Source: Streptomyces sp. MMG1533
GTDB lineage: Bacteria > Actinomycetota > Actinomycetes > Streptomycetales > Streptomycetaceae
Reading direction: 5' to 3'
Assembly: GCF_001279775.1 (NCBI RefSeq)
Contig: NZ_LGDG01000210.1
Coordinates: 1 to 64,000, forward strand
Length of the DNA: 64,000 nt
The notes beneath the pieces are model-generated. The model did no database searches, was not told the DNA's origin, and saw nothing but the letters and a program-made list of their open reading frames with translations. Positions 52,445-61,250 of this stretch are shown here, piece by piece. The translations under genes were made by a program, and so were the position numbers. The stretch's first letter is position 1. Every line of letters starts with the position of its first letter.

Positions 52445-54457
52445 TCAGACGGTGTACGTGGTGCCGTGGTGCAGGTTCTGTGCGGCCTGCGTGTTCTGTA
52501 CGTCCTGCACGTAACCCGGGGTGATCGACTCGGCGACGCCCTCGACGCCGGTGACGGCGTGGCCGGCGAGCGGACCGGCGGTGGCCCGGACGGTCCCGGT
52601 CAGGTCCTCCGCGAAGGGCGCGACCTGGTCGGTGACGCCGTACGCGAACGGGGCGACCTCGCCGACGACGCCGTACGCGAAGGGCTGGACCTCCTGGGTG
52701 ACGCCGTACGCCAGCGCGGTCGCGCTGCCGCCGACGCCCTGCGCGACGGGCCGGACGGTCTCGACGACCGCGTCGACCACCGGCTGGACGGCTCCGTGAA
52801 CCCCCTGCGCGAACGGCGGCACCTGGCCGACCACGCCGTACGCCAGATCGCCCGCGTGCCCGGTCACACCGTGCGCGAGCGGGGGTACGGCACCGGCGAC
52901 GCCGTACGCGAAGGGCTGGACGTCCTGGGTGACGCCGTACGCCGGCGTGTTCGCGTCCGCGACGGCCTGCCCGGCGACGGGCACCACGCCGTGCACGGCG
53001 GTGTTCGCGACCGGGGGCAGTACGGCGTCCGTGGTGCCGTCGGCGACCTGGCCGACGAGGCCGGTGGCGTAGGGCGGAACGTCCGTGGCAACACCGTTCA
53101 CGACCCACTGGACGTCGGCGACCGAGGCCGCTGCGTACCGGGGTACGTCCGAGACGACCCCGCCGACGACCGGCCGCACACCCGGAACCACACCCTCGGC
53201 GACCGGCTGTACGCCCCGCACGACACCGCCCGCGACGGGCTGGACGTCGGCGACGACTCCGTACGCCAGCGCGGTCGCGGCGTCGACGGTGTGCCCGGCG
53301 GTCTGCTCGACCCCGGCCACGGCGCCGCCCGCGACCGGCGTCACGCCGTTCACCGCGTCGGTGGCGACCGGGTGCACCCCGTTCGCGGCGTGACCTGCGA
53401 CGGGCACGATCCCGGCGACGGCGTGCTCGGCGGTCGGTGCGACTCCTGCCACCGCATGTCCGGCGACCGGCAGGACCCCGTCCACGGCGGCGGTCGCCAC
53501 GGGCGGGACGACCGCGGCCGCCGTCTGCTCGACGACCGGGGTGACCCTGCCGGGGACGCTCGCGACCGTGCCGACGACCTGCTGCTCGACACCGCCGACC
53601 GTGCCCGTGACGTGGCCCGGGACGGAGGAGACGGTGGCCCCAGCGGCGGTCCTGACGGTGGTGGCCTCGCCGTGGGCGGTGGCGACCGCGTCGGCCGTAC
53701 GGCCCTCGACGCCCACGACCGTCGCCTGCGCGGAGTCGGTCACGCCTGCCGCGGTGCGGCCCGCGCCGGCCACCGAGTGCTGCGCCTTCGTCCGTACGAC
53801 GCCGTCGACGCCCTGCGCCTGGGAACGGGCCGCCGACTGCACGCCCTGCAGCCTCGTCTGGGCCGCGGCCAGGGCCTGCTCCAGCTCGGGTGCGAAGGCG
53901 GTGAGGGGACCGAAGAGGTAGTCGATCTCGTCCTGGGGAGCACGCGGAGTGCTCGCGGTGCCTGCAGTGCTCGCGTCGGAGGCGGCGGTCCGGACGCCGG
54001 TGACCCTCTCGTCGGCGGTGGCCGTGGCCGTGGTGGTGGCGGCCCGGGCTGCGCGGGCGGCCTTCGCGCCCTGGATGGCCGCGGCGCCCTTGACCTTGGA
54101 CGCCTTCGGGACGGTGACCTTCGCGTCGACGTACCGGCGGGCCTGGTCCGCGGCTTCGGTGGGCGCCGTCTTCTGGGCCGTGCCGATGGTGTCGGCGGTG
54201 TCGGCGGCCGTGACACCGGAGACGGTGTCCTGCACGCCGGAGACGACACCGTCGACCGTGCCGGTGACGGTGTCGGTGACCGTGCCGAGGGTGTCATCGA
54301 GGCCGATGGTCGCGTCGGTCGTCGCGTCGGTGGTGGCGTCCGGCGCGGCGAGGGAGGACGCGGGCAGTTCGTCCGCGCTGGCCACGCTGGAGCCGAGCGC
54401 CCACGCGCCGGTGACGCCGGCGGCTATGACGATGGAACGGCGGATGTTCTTGTTCAT
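52445..54457 (-). CDS. Secreted protein with long 11/22-residue Val/Ala/Gly repeat
   Basis: A 670-residue exported protein of no recognised family. Residues 1-29 are a signal peptide (SIVIAAGVTGAWALGSSVAS) ending ASADE. Residues 30-200 are Ala/Thr-rich with helical stretches. From about residue 210 to 640 a degenerate repeat of about 11 residues occurs, of the form GVxxxVQPVAxGVV or AVxGVxPVAGHA; adjacent units often alternate as a 22-residue pair with AYGV. There are no Cys, no LPXTG and no transmembrane anchor. The pattern of small hydrophobic residues and Gly suggests a solenoid or extended sheet, perhaps a surface or extracellular-matrix protein. The paralogous style of the next gene suggests a joint role. 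ATG 54457 is clear. Confidence 0.8.
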   Translation of the reverse strand: MNKNIRRSIVIAAGVTGAWALGSSVASADELPASSLAAPDATTDATTDATIGLDDTLGTVTDTVTGTVDGVVSGVQDTVSGVTAADTADTIGTAQKTAPTEAADQARRYVDAKVTVPKASKVKGAAAIQGAKAARAARAATTTATATADERVTGVRTAASDASTAGTASTPRAPQDEIDYLFGPLTAFAPELEQALAAAQTRLQGVQSAARSQAQGVDGVVRTKAQHSVAGAGRTAAGVTDSAQATVVGVEGRTADAVATAHGEATTVRTAAGATVSSVPGHVTGTVGGVEQQVVGTVASVPGRVTPVVEQTAAAVVPPVATAAVDGVLPVAGHAVAGVAPTAEHAVAGIVPVAGHAANGVHPVATDAVNGVTPVAGGAVAGVEQTAGHTVDAATALAYGVVADVQPVAGGVVRGVQPVAEGVVPGVRPVVGGVVSDVPRYAAASVADVQWVVNGVATDVPPYATGLVGQVADGTTDAVLPPVANTAVHGVVPVAGQAVADANTPAYGVTQDVQPFAYGVAGAVPPLAHGVTGHAGDLAYGVVGQVPPFAQGVHGAVQPVVDAVVETVRPVAQGVGGSATALAYGVTQEVQPFAYGVVGEVAPFAYGVTDQVAPFAEDLTGTVRATAGPLAGHAVTGVEGVAESITPGYVQDVQNTQAAQNLHHGTTYTV

Positions 54458-54616
54458 GCGTACGTCAGATCCTTAGATCCTCGGGAGTTCCGAAGCACGG
54501 GAAGAGCTCCTGGAAGAGCTCGTTCGAGGAGCTCCTTCGAAGGGCCCTCGCGGCCTCGGGACTTGGGCAGGCTTGGGGACATTCCGGCGCCGGTTCCGGC
54601 CGCGGTCCGGGAGTTG

Positions 54617-54760
54617 GGGGATCCAGGGACTCAGAGATCCGGGGATCCGGGGATCCGGGGATCCAGGGACCCAGGGATCCAGGGACCCGGGGATCCGGGG
54701 ACCCGGGGATCCAGGGACCCGGGGATCCAGGGACCCGGGGATCCAGGGACCCGGGGATCC
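54617..54760. repeat. 8/16-bp GGATCC/GGACCC tandem repeat
   Basis: About 18 units alternating GGGGATCC and AGGGACCC (or GGGGACCC) in the 429-bp spacer upstream of the repeat-protein gene. No gene is visible in the spacer; 54490-54545 also has repeated GAGCTCCT words. The array could form alternative hairpins because GGATCC and GGACCC-type units can pair. Confidence 0.93.
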
Positions 54761-54886
54761 ATGCGGGACCGCGAAATCGGTGAGGGCTCCGGGGGCTTCC
54801 GTCCGGAGATCGGAGGGGTGTCCGGGCGGTCGGGCAGACCTGTTCCGCCCCCGCGCGGCAGGTCTACAGCGGGGGAGGTGCCTGCC

Positions 54887-55786
54887 CTAGCCGGGGAATA
54901 CGGGGATGTCCCGGTACCTGTCCCGGGTACTGTCCGCCGCGGCGCGCGCGGCGACGCCGGCCACGAGCCGCACCGGTGCCCGGTCGCAGCCGGTGACGGC
55001 GTGCGCGTCGCCATGCCTCGGCGTGCCGTTGTCGACCGCCGACTTGCCGCTCAGCGCGTCACCCGGATCGCCGGGGGGCGCCTGCTGCACGGGGGCCTGC
55101 ACGGCGGGCCCGGCCCGATGTGCGGACGGGTCCGCCACGCCGCCGGTCACGGCGGCGTCGGCGGCGAACCACGGTCCGTACGTGAGGGGCATCGCCGCAG
55201 CGGAACTCCCCTCCGTGTCCTGTTCATCCGTCGCCGAAGGCGCGGCCGGCGAGCCCGGCTGCGGCGTGGACGTGACCGGTGCCGGCAGCGTCTGCCCCGG
55301 AAGCGCGGGCAGGCCGGGCATGCCGGGCAGCTCGGAGGGACCGGGCAGGTCCGAAGGATCCGGCAGACTCGGCAACTCGGAGGACCCGGGCAGCGCCGGC
55401 AGTTTCGCCTCCACCTCGGCCAGCCCTGTGACCACGGTGCCCACAAGCCGGCCGACCGGCTGCGCGACGCGAGTGTCCACGCTCCGGACGACGTGGCGGG
55501 CAACCGGCCGCACGACCTGATCGTCGTCCGAACCACTCACCACCCGGCCCACCGAACTCTTCGTCAACGACCGGACGCCGTGCGCCGAATCCGAGGAGAC
55601 GACCTCGGTCGAAGCGGCAGAGGTCGTAGAGGTCATAGAGGTCGCTGAGGTCACCGAAGGCCTGGAGGTCGTCGACAGCACACCGTCCGCCGCATGCGCC
55701 TGCTCCCCGCAGAGGAACCCGAGCGCGAACAACCCACCCACCAGCAACGCCACTTGCAGGGCACGCCGCCCGGCCGCCGTACGCAT
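54887..55786 (-). CDS. Secreted Ser/Pro/Leu-rich protein
   Basis: A 299-residue exported protein, family not recognised. The signal peptide (RRALQVALLVGGLFALGFLC) ends near EQAHAADG. The next 40 residues are Ser/Thr-rich, then a helical VVRPVARHVVRSVDTRVAQP stretch, a repeated LPxLPG/SELP region (ELPSLPDPSDLPGPSELPGM), and a Pro/Ala-rich C-terminus. The helical part resembles the repeat style of the upstream-encoded protein at 52445. No Cys after the signal cleavage site and only one near the C-terminus. ATG 55786 was chosen because it places the signal at the N-terminus; a longer frame to 55978 is possible. Confidence 0.65.
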   Translation of the reverse strand: MRTAAGRRALQVALLVGGLFALGFLCGEQAHAADGVLSTTSRPSVTSATSMTSTTSAASTEVVSSDSAHGVRSLTKSSVGRVVSGSDDDQVVRPVARHVVRSVDTRVAQPVGRLVGTVVTGLAEVEAKLPALPGSSELPSLPDPSDLPGPSELPGMPGLPALPGQTLPAPVTSTPQPGSPAAPSATDEQDTEGSSAAAMPLTYGPWFAADAAVTGGVADPSAHRAGPAVQAPVQQAPPGDPGDALSGKSAVDNGTPRHGDAHAVTGCDRAPVRLVAGVAARAAADSTRDRYRDIPVFPG

Positions 55787-56031
55787 CACGCGCAGAGCGG
55801 CACCGGAAAGAACGGCTGGCACAGTCAAGAGGGGGGAGGTCCTCCCGTGCGGAACAAGCGGAGCGCGACGCACCGCCGACGGGCGCGTTGATACTCGCAC
55901 GGACCTCCCGAGGTTGCGCAAGTCCCCCGTTACCGATGGGTAGTCATGTCCGGTTTGCCTACTCGACTCGCCCGACAATGCAGGTCAATGGGTCGACAAA
56001 TCACCTGCGAGCCACCGCGCTTCCCGACCCC

Positions 56032-57195
56032 TCACGCACTCTCCGGTATCGGCAACGGCCGCTTCTCGATCGCCGCCGCCATCACCTCCGGAAACAGATC
56101 GGGCGTACAGGCGAAGGCCGGCGCCCCCAGCCCGGCGAGCGCTGCCGCGTGCTCCCGGTCGTACGCGGGCGCCCCCTCGTCCGACAGCGCCAGCAGCGTC
56201 ACGAACTGCACCCCCGACGCCTTCATCGCCGCGACCCGCTTGAGCATCTCGTTCCGTATGCCCCCTTCGTAGAGGTCGCTGATCAGGACGACGACCGTCT
56301 CCGCGGGCCGCGTGATCTGCGACTGGCAGTACGCCAGCGCCCGGTTGATGTCGGTGCCGCCGCCGAGCTGGGTGCCGAACAGGACGTCGACCGGGTCGTC
56401 GAGCTGGTCGGTGAGGTCGACGACCGCCGTGTCGAAGACGACGAGCCGCGTGCTGATCGAGCGCATGGACGCCAGCACCGCCCCGAACACGGACGCGTAG
56501 ACGACGGACGCCGCCATCGACCCCGACTGGTCGATGCAGAGGATGACCTCCTTCTTCACGGACTGGGACGCCCGCCCGTATCCGATGAGCCGCTCCGGCA
56601 CGATCGTCCGGTACTCCGGCAGGTAGTGCTTGAGGTTGGCCGCGATGGTGCGGTTCCAGTCGATGTCGTGGTGGCGGGGCCGGTTGACCCGCGCGCTGCG
56701 GTCGAGGGCGCCGGTGAGGGTGGCACGGGTGCGGCTGGCCAGCCGCTTCTCCAGGTCCTCGACGACCTTGCGCACCACCGCCCGTGCCGTCTCCTTGGTG
56801 GTCTCCGGCATCGCCTTGCTGAGGGAGAGGAGCGTGCCCACGAGGTGCACGTCGGCCTCCACCGCCTCCAGCATCTCCGGTTCCAGCAGCAGCGTGGACA
56901 GCCCGAGCCGGTCGATGGCGTCGCGCTGCATGATCTGCACGACGGAGGAGGGGAAGTACGTCCGGATGTCCCCGAGCCAGCGCGCCACGGCCGGCGCCGA
57001 CGTCCCCAGGCCCGCCGAACGGTCCCGCCCCGCCGGCCCCTTGTCCGCCTTGCCGTAGAGCGCGGCCAGCGCCCCGTCCATCGCGGCGTCCTGCCCTGAC
57101 AGCGCGCAGCCGGTGCCGTCGGCCGTGTCGCCCCCGAGGACCAGCCGCCAGCGCCGCAGGCGCTCCTGCGCCGGGTCGGTCAGCTCCGTCGTCAT
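56032..57195 (-). CDS. VWA-domain protein of a MoxR-linked system
   Basis: A 387-residue cytoplasmic protein. The N-terminal half is helical (EPEMLEAVEADVHLVGTLLS). The VWA domain begins near residue 215 and keeps the MIDAS motif DQSGSM, the conserved Thr in LGGGTDINRAL and Asp in LISDLYEGG. Such VWA proteins bind a metal and a partner and are commonly co-encoded with MoxR-type AAA+ ATPases, as here. The ribosome site AGAGGAG precedes ATG 57195, which overlaps a tiny ORF stop by four bases. Last gene of the operon. Confidence 0.88.
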   Translation of the reverse strand: MTTELTDPAQERLRRWRLVLGGDTADGTGCALSGQDAAMDGALAALYGKADKGPAGRDRSAGLGTSAPAVARWLGDIRTYFPSSVVQIMQRDAIDRLGLSTLLLEPEMLEAVEADVHLVGTLLSLSKAMPETTKETARAVVRKVVEDLEKRLASRTRATLTGALDRSARVNRPRHHDIDWNRTIAANLKHYLPEYRTIVPERLIGYGRASQSVKKEVILCIDQSGSMAASVVYASVFGAVLASMRSISTRLVVFDTAVVDLTDQLDDPVDVLFGTQLGGGTDINRALAYCQSQITRPAETVVVLISDLYEGGIRNEMLKRVAAMKASGVQFVTLLALSDEGAPAYDREHAAALAGLGAPAFACTPDLFPEVMAAAIEKRPLPIPESA

Positions 57196-57245
57196 CCCGC
57201 AACTCCTCTGCGCTCGAAGGCCCGTTCCGCCGACCCGTTCGTCAT
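57192..57245 (-). CDS. Possible 17-codon ORF linking the operon
   Basis: ATG 57245 overlaps the stop of the 55-residue ORF by four bases, and its own TGA overlaps the VWA start by four bases, with sequence MTNGSAERAFERRGVAG. It may be a real micro-peptide or only a translational bridge that carries ribosomes to the VWA start. Composition alone cannot tell. Confidence 0.3.
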   Translation of the reverse strand: MTNGSAERAFERRGVAG

Positions 57246-57409
57246 CCGCGCACCCCCGTGCCGAGCCGCTCCCAGAGCGGAATCACCGGCACGGTCGTCG
57301 TGAGACGGCCCTCCGCCCGGCGCCCGTGGCCGTCCCTGACGGCGTCCACCGCTTCGGCCCTCTCCCTCGTCCTCGGCTCGCTCAGCCGGTCGGTCGTCAC
57401 GGTCGCCAT
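57242..57409 (-). CDS. Possible 55-residue protein between DUF5682 and VWA genes
   Basis: ATG 57409 overlaps the DUF5682 stop by one base (TGATG). The product is polar and Arg/Glu-rich, with a C-terminal TTTVPVIPLWERLGTGVRG that looks like an ordered motif. No family was recognised. The overlap at both ends argues for translation. It may be a system-specific small subunit. Confidence 0.5.
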   Translation of the reverse strand: MATVTTDRLSEPRTRERAEAVDAVRDGHGRRAEGRLTTTVPVIPLWERLGTGVRG

Positions 57410-59907
57410 CACGCCACCCCCACAAGGTCGTTGTCGTCGGTGCTCCCCACCTCGGCGTCCAGCCCCAGCAGCAGCCGCACCACCGGCAGCACCGCGTCCG
57501 CCCGCCCGCTGTCGAGGTCGGCCGCGAAGCCGGGTATGCCGGAACCGGCCGCCGCCCCGCTCCCCCGCTGCCCCGGCCCACGCCGGACCAGCTCGCCCAG
57601 GGTCCGACGCACCCCCGGCTCGTACGCCGAGAAGGTCCGCCGCAGCAGGGGCAGCACGTCCGTGAACGCCAACGCCGGCACACCCGTCAGCCATGCGTCG
57701 ACCAGCCCGAGCAGCCGCTCGTCGTGCACGAGCAGCATTCCGCCGCCGGAGCCCCCGCCGACGAAGCCCTCGATCCACGCAGCCGCGTCTCCCGGTGGTG
57801 TCCCCGGCGACAGCACGAGCCCCATGAGCCGCGCCGCCTCGTCCTGCGCCAGCTCCCCCTCGTCCAGCAGCAGCCGTACGGCCCGTCCCCGGACGACGCC
57901 GGGCACGGTGTCCCGCCCGGACAGCACCCGAAGCACGGCCCACCAGCGCTCGCGCAGATCACCGTGTGCGGGGGCGGGGGCGGGTGCGGAGGCGGCAGGG
58001 GCTGGGGCGGGGACGGGGGCGCCATCGCCGCCCGGGATGCCGTGCGCGGACACGACGGCATCGCCCAGCAACCCCACCGCCCCGTGCACCGCGTCCACAT
58101 GACGCCGCATCTCCTCCGCCGCGTCGGCGTCGAGCGCGGCGCAGGCCGGGGGCAGGCCGACGAAGATCCGCTCCGCGAGGCCCGCGGCGACCTCGGTCAG
58201 CGCGCCGGTGTCCGTGCCCCGTACGTCGCCGTAGCGGAGAGAGCGGACCAGGGCAGGCAGTGCCTGGGCGAGGTGGCCGACGTCCGCGTCGAGCGCCGCA
58301 CGGTCGGCGAGGACGCGCATCACCACGGGCAGCGCGTCCGGCAGTTCGGCCAGCAGGCAGCGCTCGGCGAGCGCGGTGACGTCGGCGAGGCCCTGCGCGG
58401 AGACGGCGTCCGCCTCGGCCTTGGCGGTCGCGGCGCCGAGCACGGTCGTGCCCCACACCCCCGCCTCCGCGACCCGCACCGACAGCTCCGGCTCCCACCG
58501 CAGCCGCCACGCCTCCCGGAACGTGCCCGTACTCCCGCGCGCGGCCACCGGCTCGCCCCACCCCACGCCCAGCAGCCGCAGCCGGTGCAGCAGCCGGCTG
58601 CGCTCCGCGTCGGTGTCCTTGCGCAGATCGAGCTCCAACTCCCGCTCCAGCGCCTCCGGTTTGAGCCGCAGCCTGCGCTGGAGCCGGTCGAGGTCCCGCT
58701 GCAACGGCACCGCGGGCGCCGCCTGCGGCACCTCCCCCAGCACGTCCCCCACGACCAGCCGGTCGTGCACCAACGCCAGCGGCACGTCCGAGCCCTCGCA
58801 CATCACCGCCCGCACGGCGTCGGTGGTCTCGCTCAGCCCGGGCAGCGGCCGCCCGCGCATCGCGGCGAGCGTCTCCGCCAGCCGCACCGCCTCGATGACA
58901 TGCGCCGAGGACACGAGCCGGTCCTCGTCCCGCAGCAGGCCCGCCACCCTGGTCAGCCACCGCTCGACCGGCCGGTCCGGCGCGCCGAACAGATGCCCGT
59001 ACCAGCCCGGCGAGTCGATGCCCGCGCCGTACCCGCTGCGGCGCGACAACCTGCGGTACGTCCACGGCACCCACGTCATGTCCGCCTTGACCTTGGGCAG
59101 CCCCTTCAGCAGCGCCCGGTCGGCGGCGACGGCGCTCTTCTGCCGCAGCGCGGGCACATGCCAGGCTCCGCACACCACGGCGACGCCGGCCCCGAACTCC
59201 CGCTGCGCCGCCCGCACCTGGAGCCGCATGTACGCCTCCCGCACGAGGTCGCGGTCGTGGCCCCCGCTCCCGTACGTCTCCCGCAGCGCCCCCATCGCCT
59301 CTTCGAGCACGACGAACGGCCCGAACGCATCCCCTTCGCCCACCCCCCGGTGCTCGACGACGTCCTCCCACCAGCGCTCCGGATCGTCATAACCGGCAGC
59401 CTCGGCAAGCACCGCGAGCGGATCGATCCGAACGTCGACGCCGACGGCCCTCTGGCCGGCCGCGTCGCTGTCGGACTCGCCGTCTCCCCCGGCCGAGGGC
59501 TCCTCGCGCTCCCCGCCTGCGGGCTCCTGCGTCTCCTCTCCAGGCTCGTCCCTCTCCCACGCCAGCGAGTGCGTGGCCGGCAGGTCGATGAAGCGGGCCG
59601 GGACGTCGTGCTCCAGGGCCCAGCGGATCGCGACCCATTCCGGGGAGAACTCGGCCAGCGGCCAGAACGCCGAGCGGCCGGGCTCGTCCACGGCGTGGGC
59701 GAGGAGCGCGACCGGCGGCCGCATGTCCTCGTCCGCGGCGAGCGGGATCAGGGCGTCGGCCTCGGGCGGCCCCTCGATCAGCACCACCCGCGGCCGGGCC
59801 GCGGCCAGCGCCGCCCGCACGGCCCGCGCGGACCCGGGCCCGTGATGCCGCACCCCGAGCAGCAGCGGCCCGGCCCCCCTGCTCCCGGACTCCTCAGTGC
59901 CCGTCAC
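57409..59907 (-). CDS. DUF5682 protein of a MoxR-linked system
   Basis: An 832-residue cytoplasmic protein. The first 250 residues resemble DUF5682, opening LLLGVRHHGPGSARAVRAAL with an IEGPPEAD motif and a later GVAVVCGAWHVPAL; these have the flavour of TraB/PrgY-like or EreA-like domains, in which His and Glu residues are catalytic. Whether it is an enzyme is unknown. The C-terminal 550 residues are helical, with repeats consistent with a scaffold. GTG 59907 was chosen for a GAGGGGG ribosome site; GTG 59934 is an alternative. It follows the MoxR gene by 67 bases and its stop overlaps the next small ORF. Confidence 0.82.
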   Translation of the reverse strand: MTGTEESGSRGAGPLLLGVRHHGPGSARAVRAALAAARPRVVLIEGPPEADALIPLAADEDMRPPVALLAHAVDEPGRSAFWPLAEFSPEWVAIRWALEHDVPARFIDLPATHSLAWERDEPGEETQEPAGGEREEPSAGGDGESDSDAAGQRAVGVDVRIDPLAVLAEAAGYDDPERWWEDVVEHRGVGEGDAFGPFVVLEEAMGALRETYGSGGHDRDLVREAYMRLQVRAAQREFGAGVAVVCGAWHVPALRQKSAVAADRALLKGLPKVKADMTWVPWTYRRLSRRSGYGAGIDSPGWYGHLFGAPDRPVERWLTRVAGLLRDEDRLVSSAHVIEAVRLAETLAAMRGRPLPGLSETTDAVRAVMCEGSDVPLALVHDRLVVGDVLGEVPQAAPAVPLQRDLDRLQRRLRLKPEALERELELDLRKDTDAERSRLLHRLRLLGVGWGEPVAARGSTGTFREAWRLRWEPELSVRVAEAGVWGTTVLGAATAKAEADAVSAQGLADVTALAERCLLAELPDALPVVMRVLADRAALDADVGHLAQALPALVRSLRYGDVRGTDTGALTEVAAGLAERIFVGLPPACAALDADAAEEMRRHVDAVHGAVGLLGDAVVSAHGIPGGDGAPVPAPAPAASAPAPAPAHGDLRERWWAVLRVLSGRDTVPGVVRGRAVRLLLDEGELAQDEAARLMGLVLSPGTPPGDAAAWIEGFVGGGSGGGMLLVHDERLLGLVDAWLTGVPALAFTDVLPLLRRTFSAYEPGVRRTLGELVRRGPGQRGSGAAAGSGIPGFAADLDSGRADAVLPVVRLLLGLDAEVGSTDDNDLVGVA

Positions 59908-59974
59908 ACCGTCCCCCTCGCTCTCCGAGTCCACCCCGAGTCTTCGTCGCCCTGACGCCCCCTCCCCATGGCGC

Positions 59975-61105
59975 TCACGCGCTCACCTCCCGGCAGGCCC
60001 GGTAGAAGTCCTTCCAGTCGTCGCGCTCACGGACGACCGCCTCCAGGTACTCCTGCCAGATGACCCGGTCGGCCGCGGGGTCCCGGACGACGGCACCGAG
60101 GATGCCCGCGGCGACGTCGCCGGCCCGCAGCACGCCGTCGCCGAAGTGGGCCGCCAGGGCAAGTCCGTTGGTGACGACGGAGATCGCCTCGGCCGTCGAG
60201 AGCGTGCCGCTCGGCGACTTCAGCTTCGTACGTCCGTCGGAGGTGACGCCGTCGCGCAGTTCGCGGAAGACGGTCACGACGCGACGGATCTCGTCGATGC
60301 CGTCGGGCGCGGCGGGCAGGTCGAGGGAGCGGCCGAGCTGGTCGACGCGGCGCGAGACGATGTCGACCTCGGCCTCGACGCTCTCCGGCAGTGGCAGCAC
60401 GACCGTGTTGAAGCGGCGGCGCAGGGCGCTGGACAGGTCGTTGACCCCGCGGTCGCGGTCGTTGGCGGTCGCGATCAGGTTGAAGCCGCGGACCGCCTGC
60501 ACCTCCTGGCCGAGTTCCGGTATCGGCAGCGTCTTCTCCGACAGGATCGTGATGAGCGTGTCCTGCACGTCGGCCGGAATACGGGTCAGCTCCTCGACCC
60601 GGGCCGTCATCCCCTCCGCCATGGCCCGCATGACCGGGCTGGGCACGAGGGCGTCGCGGCTCGGGCCGTGCGCGAGCAACTGCGCGTAGTTCCAGCCGTA
60701 CCGGATCGCCTCCTCCGGTGTGCCGGCCGTGCCCTGCACCAGGAGCGTCGAGTCGCCGCTGACCGCCGCGGCCAGGTGCTCGGACACCCAGGTCTTGGCG
60801 GTGCCGGGCACGCCGAGCAGGAGCAGGGCGCGGTCGGTGGCGAGGGTGGTGACGGCGACCTCGACCAGCCGGCGCGGGCCGACGTACTTCGGTGTGATCA
60901 CCGTGCCGTCGGGCAGGGTGCCGCCGAGCAGATATGTGGCGACGGCCCACGGCGAGAGCTTCCAGCGCTCCGGGCGCGGTCGGTCGTCCTGCGCGGCGAG
61001 TGCGGCGAGTTCACCGGCGAAGGCGTCCTCGGCGTGCGGCCGCAACGCGACGGCAGGCTCCCCGTCAGGTACTTCCACAGACATCGGTTCCACAGACACA
61101 GACAT
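59975..61105 (-). CDS. MoxR-family AAA+ ATPase
   Basis: A 376-residue AAA+ ATPase. Walker A is GVPGTAKT near residue 125, and the VRGFNLIATANDRDRGVNDL stretch contains the sensor 1 Asn and the pre-sensor loop; SALRRRFNTVVLPLPE carries the Arg finger. MoxR proteins act as chaperones that remodel partners, usually with a VWA protein, here encoded three genes on. The ribosome site GGAGGG lies upstream of ATG 61105; an upstream in-frame start would overlap the divergent promoter. Confidence 0.93.
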   Translation of the reverse strand: MSVSVEPMSVEVPDGEPAVALRPHAEDAFAGELAALAAQDDRPRPERWKLSPWAVATYLLGGTLPDGTVITPKYVGPRRLVEVAVTTLATDRALLLLGVPGTAKTWVSEHLAAAVSGDSTLLVQGTAGTPEEAIRYGWNYAQLLAHGPSRDALVPSPVMRAMAEGMTARVEELTRIPADVQDTLITILSEKTLPIPELGQEVQAVRGFNLIATANDRDRGVNDLSSALRRRFNTVVLPLPESVEAEVDIVSRRVDQLGRSLDLPAAPDGIDEIRRVVTVFRELRDGVTSDGRTKLKSPSGTLSTAEAISVVTNGLALAAHFGDGVLRAGDVAAGILGAVVRDPAADRVIWQEYLEAVVRERDDWKDFYRACREVSA

Positions 61106-61162
61106 GGCTGAGGCCCCCTCCAGCTCGGCCGGTTCGGATCTGGCACCAACCGTGCACCACGG

Positions 61163-61229
61163 CACTGACAATGCGATCTGACCTGCACAAACGCGCTGGC
61201 GAAGGCGTTCGCCGGACCGATTGTCAGTG
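61163..61229. promoter_or_regulatory. Divergent promoter region with inverted ATTGTCAGTG
   Basis: ATTGTCAGTG occurs on the plus strand at 61220-61229 and on the minus strand at 61163-61172, each pointing at its own gene. TTGTCA fits a -35. On the plus strand TACCTT at 61238 lies seven bases before ATG 61251. The two genes probably share a regulator or sigma factor. Confidence 0.5.
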
Positions 61230-61250
61230 GTGGGATCTACCTTCGATGTC

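Noticed and set aside
54617..54760. Possible CRISPR array or attachment site
   Set aside because: Short contiguous units without spacers; no integrase or direct-repeat-flanked island.
52385..55648. 1087-residue plus-strand ORF
   Set aside because: Antisense to two secreted-protein genes; it mirrors their repeats and has no start signal or plausible fold.
57724..59955. 743-residue plus-strand ORF
   Set aside because: Antisense to the DUF5682 gene, with His/Arg/Pro-rich composition.
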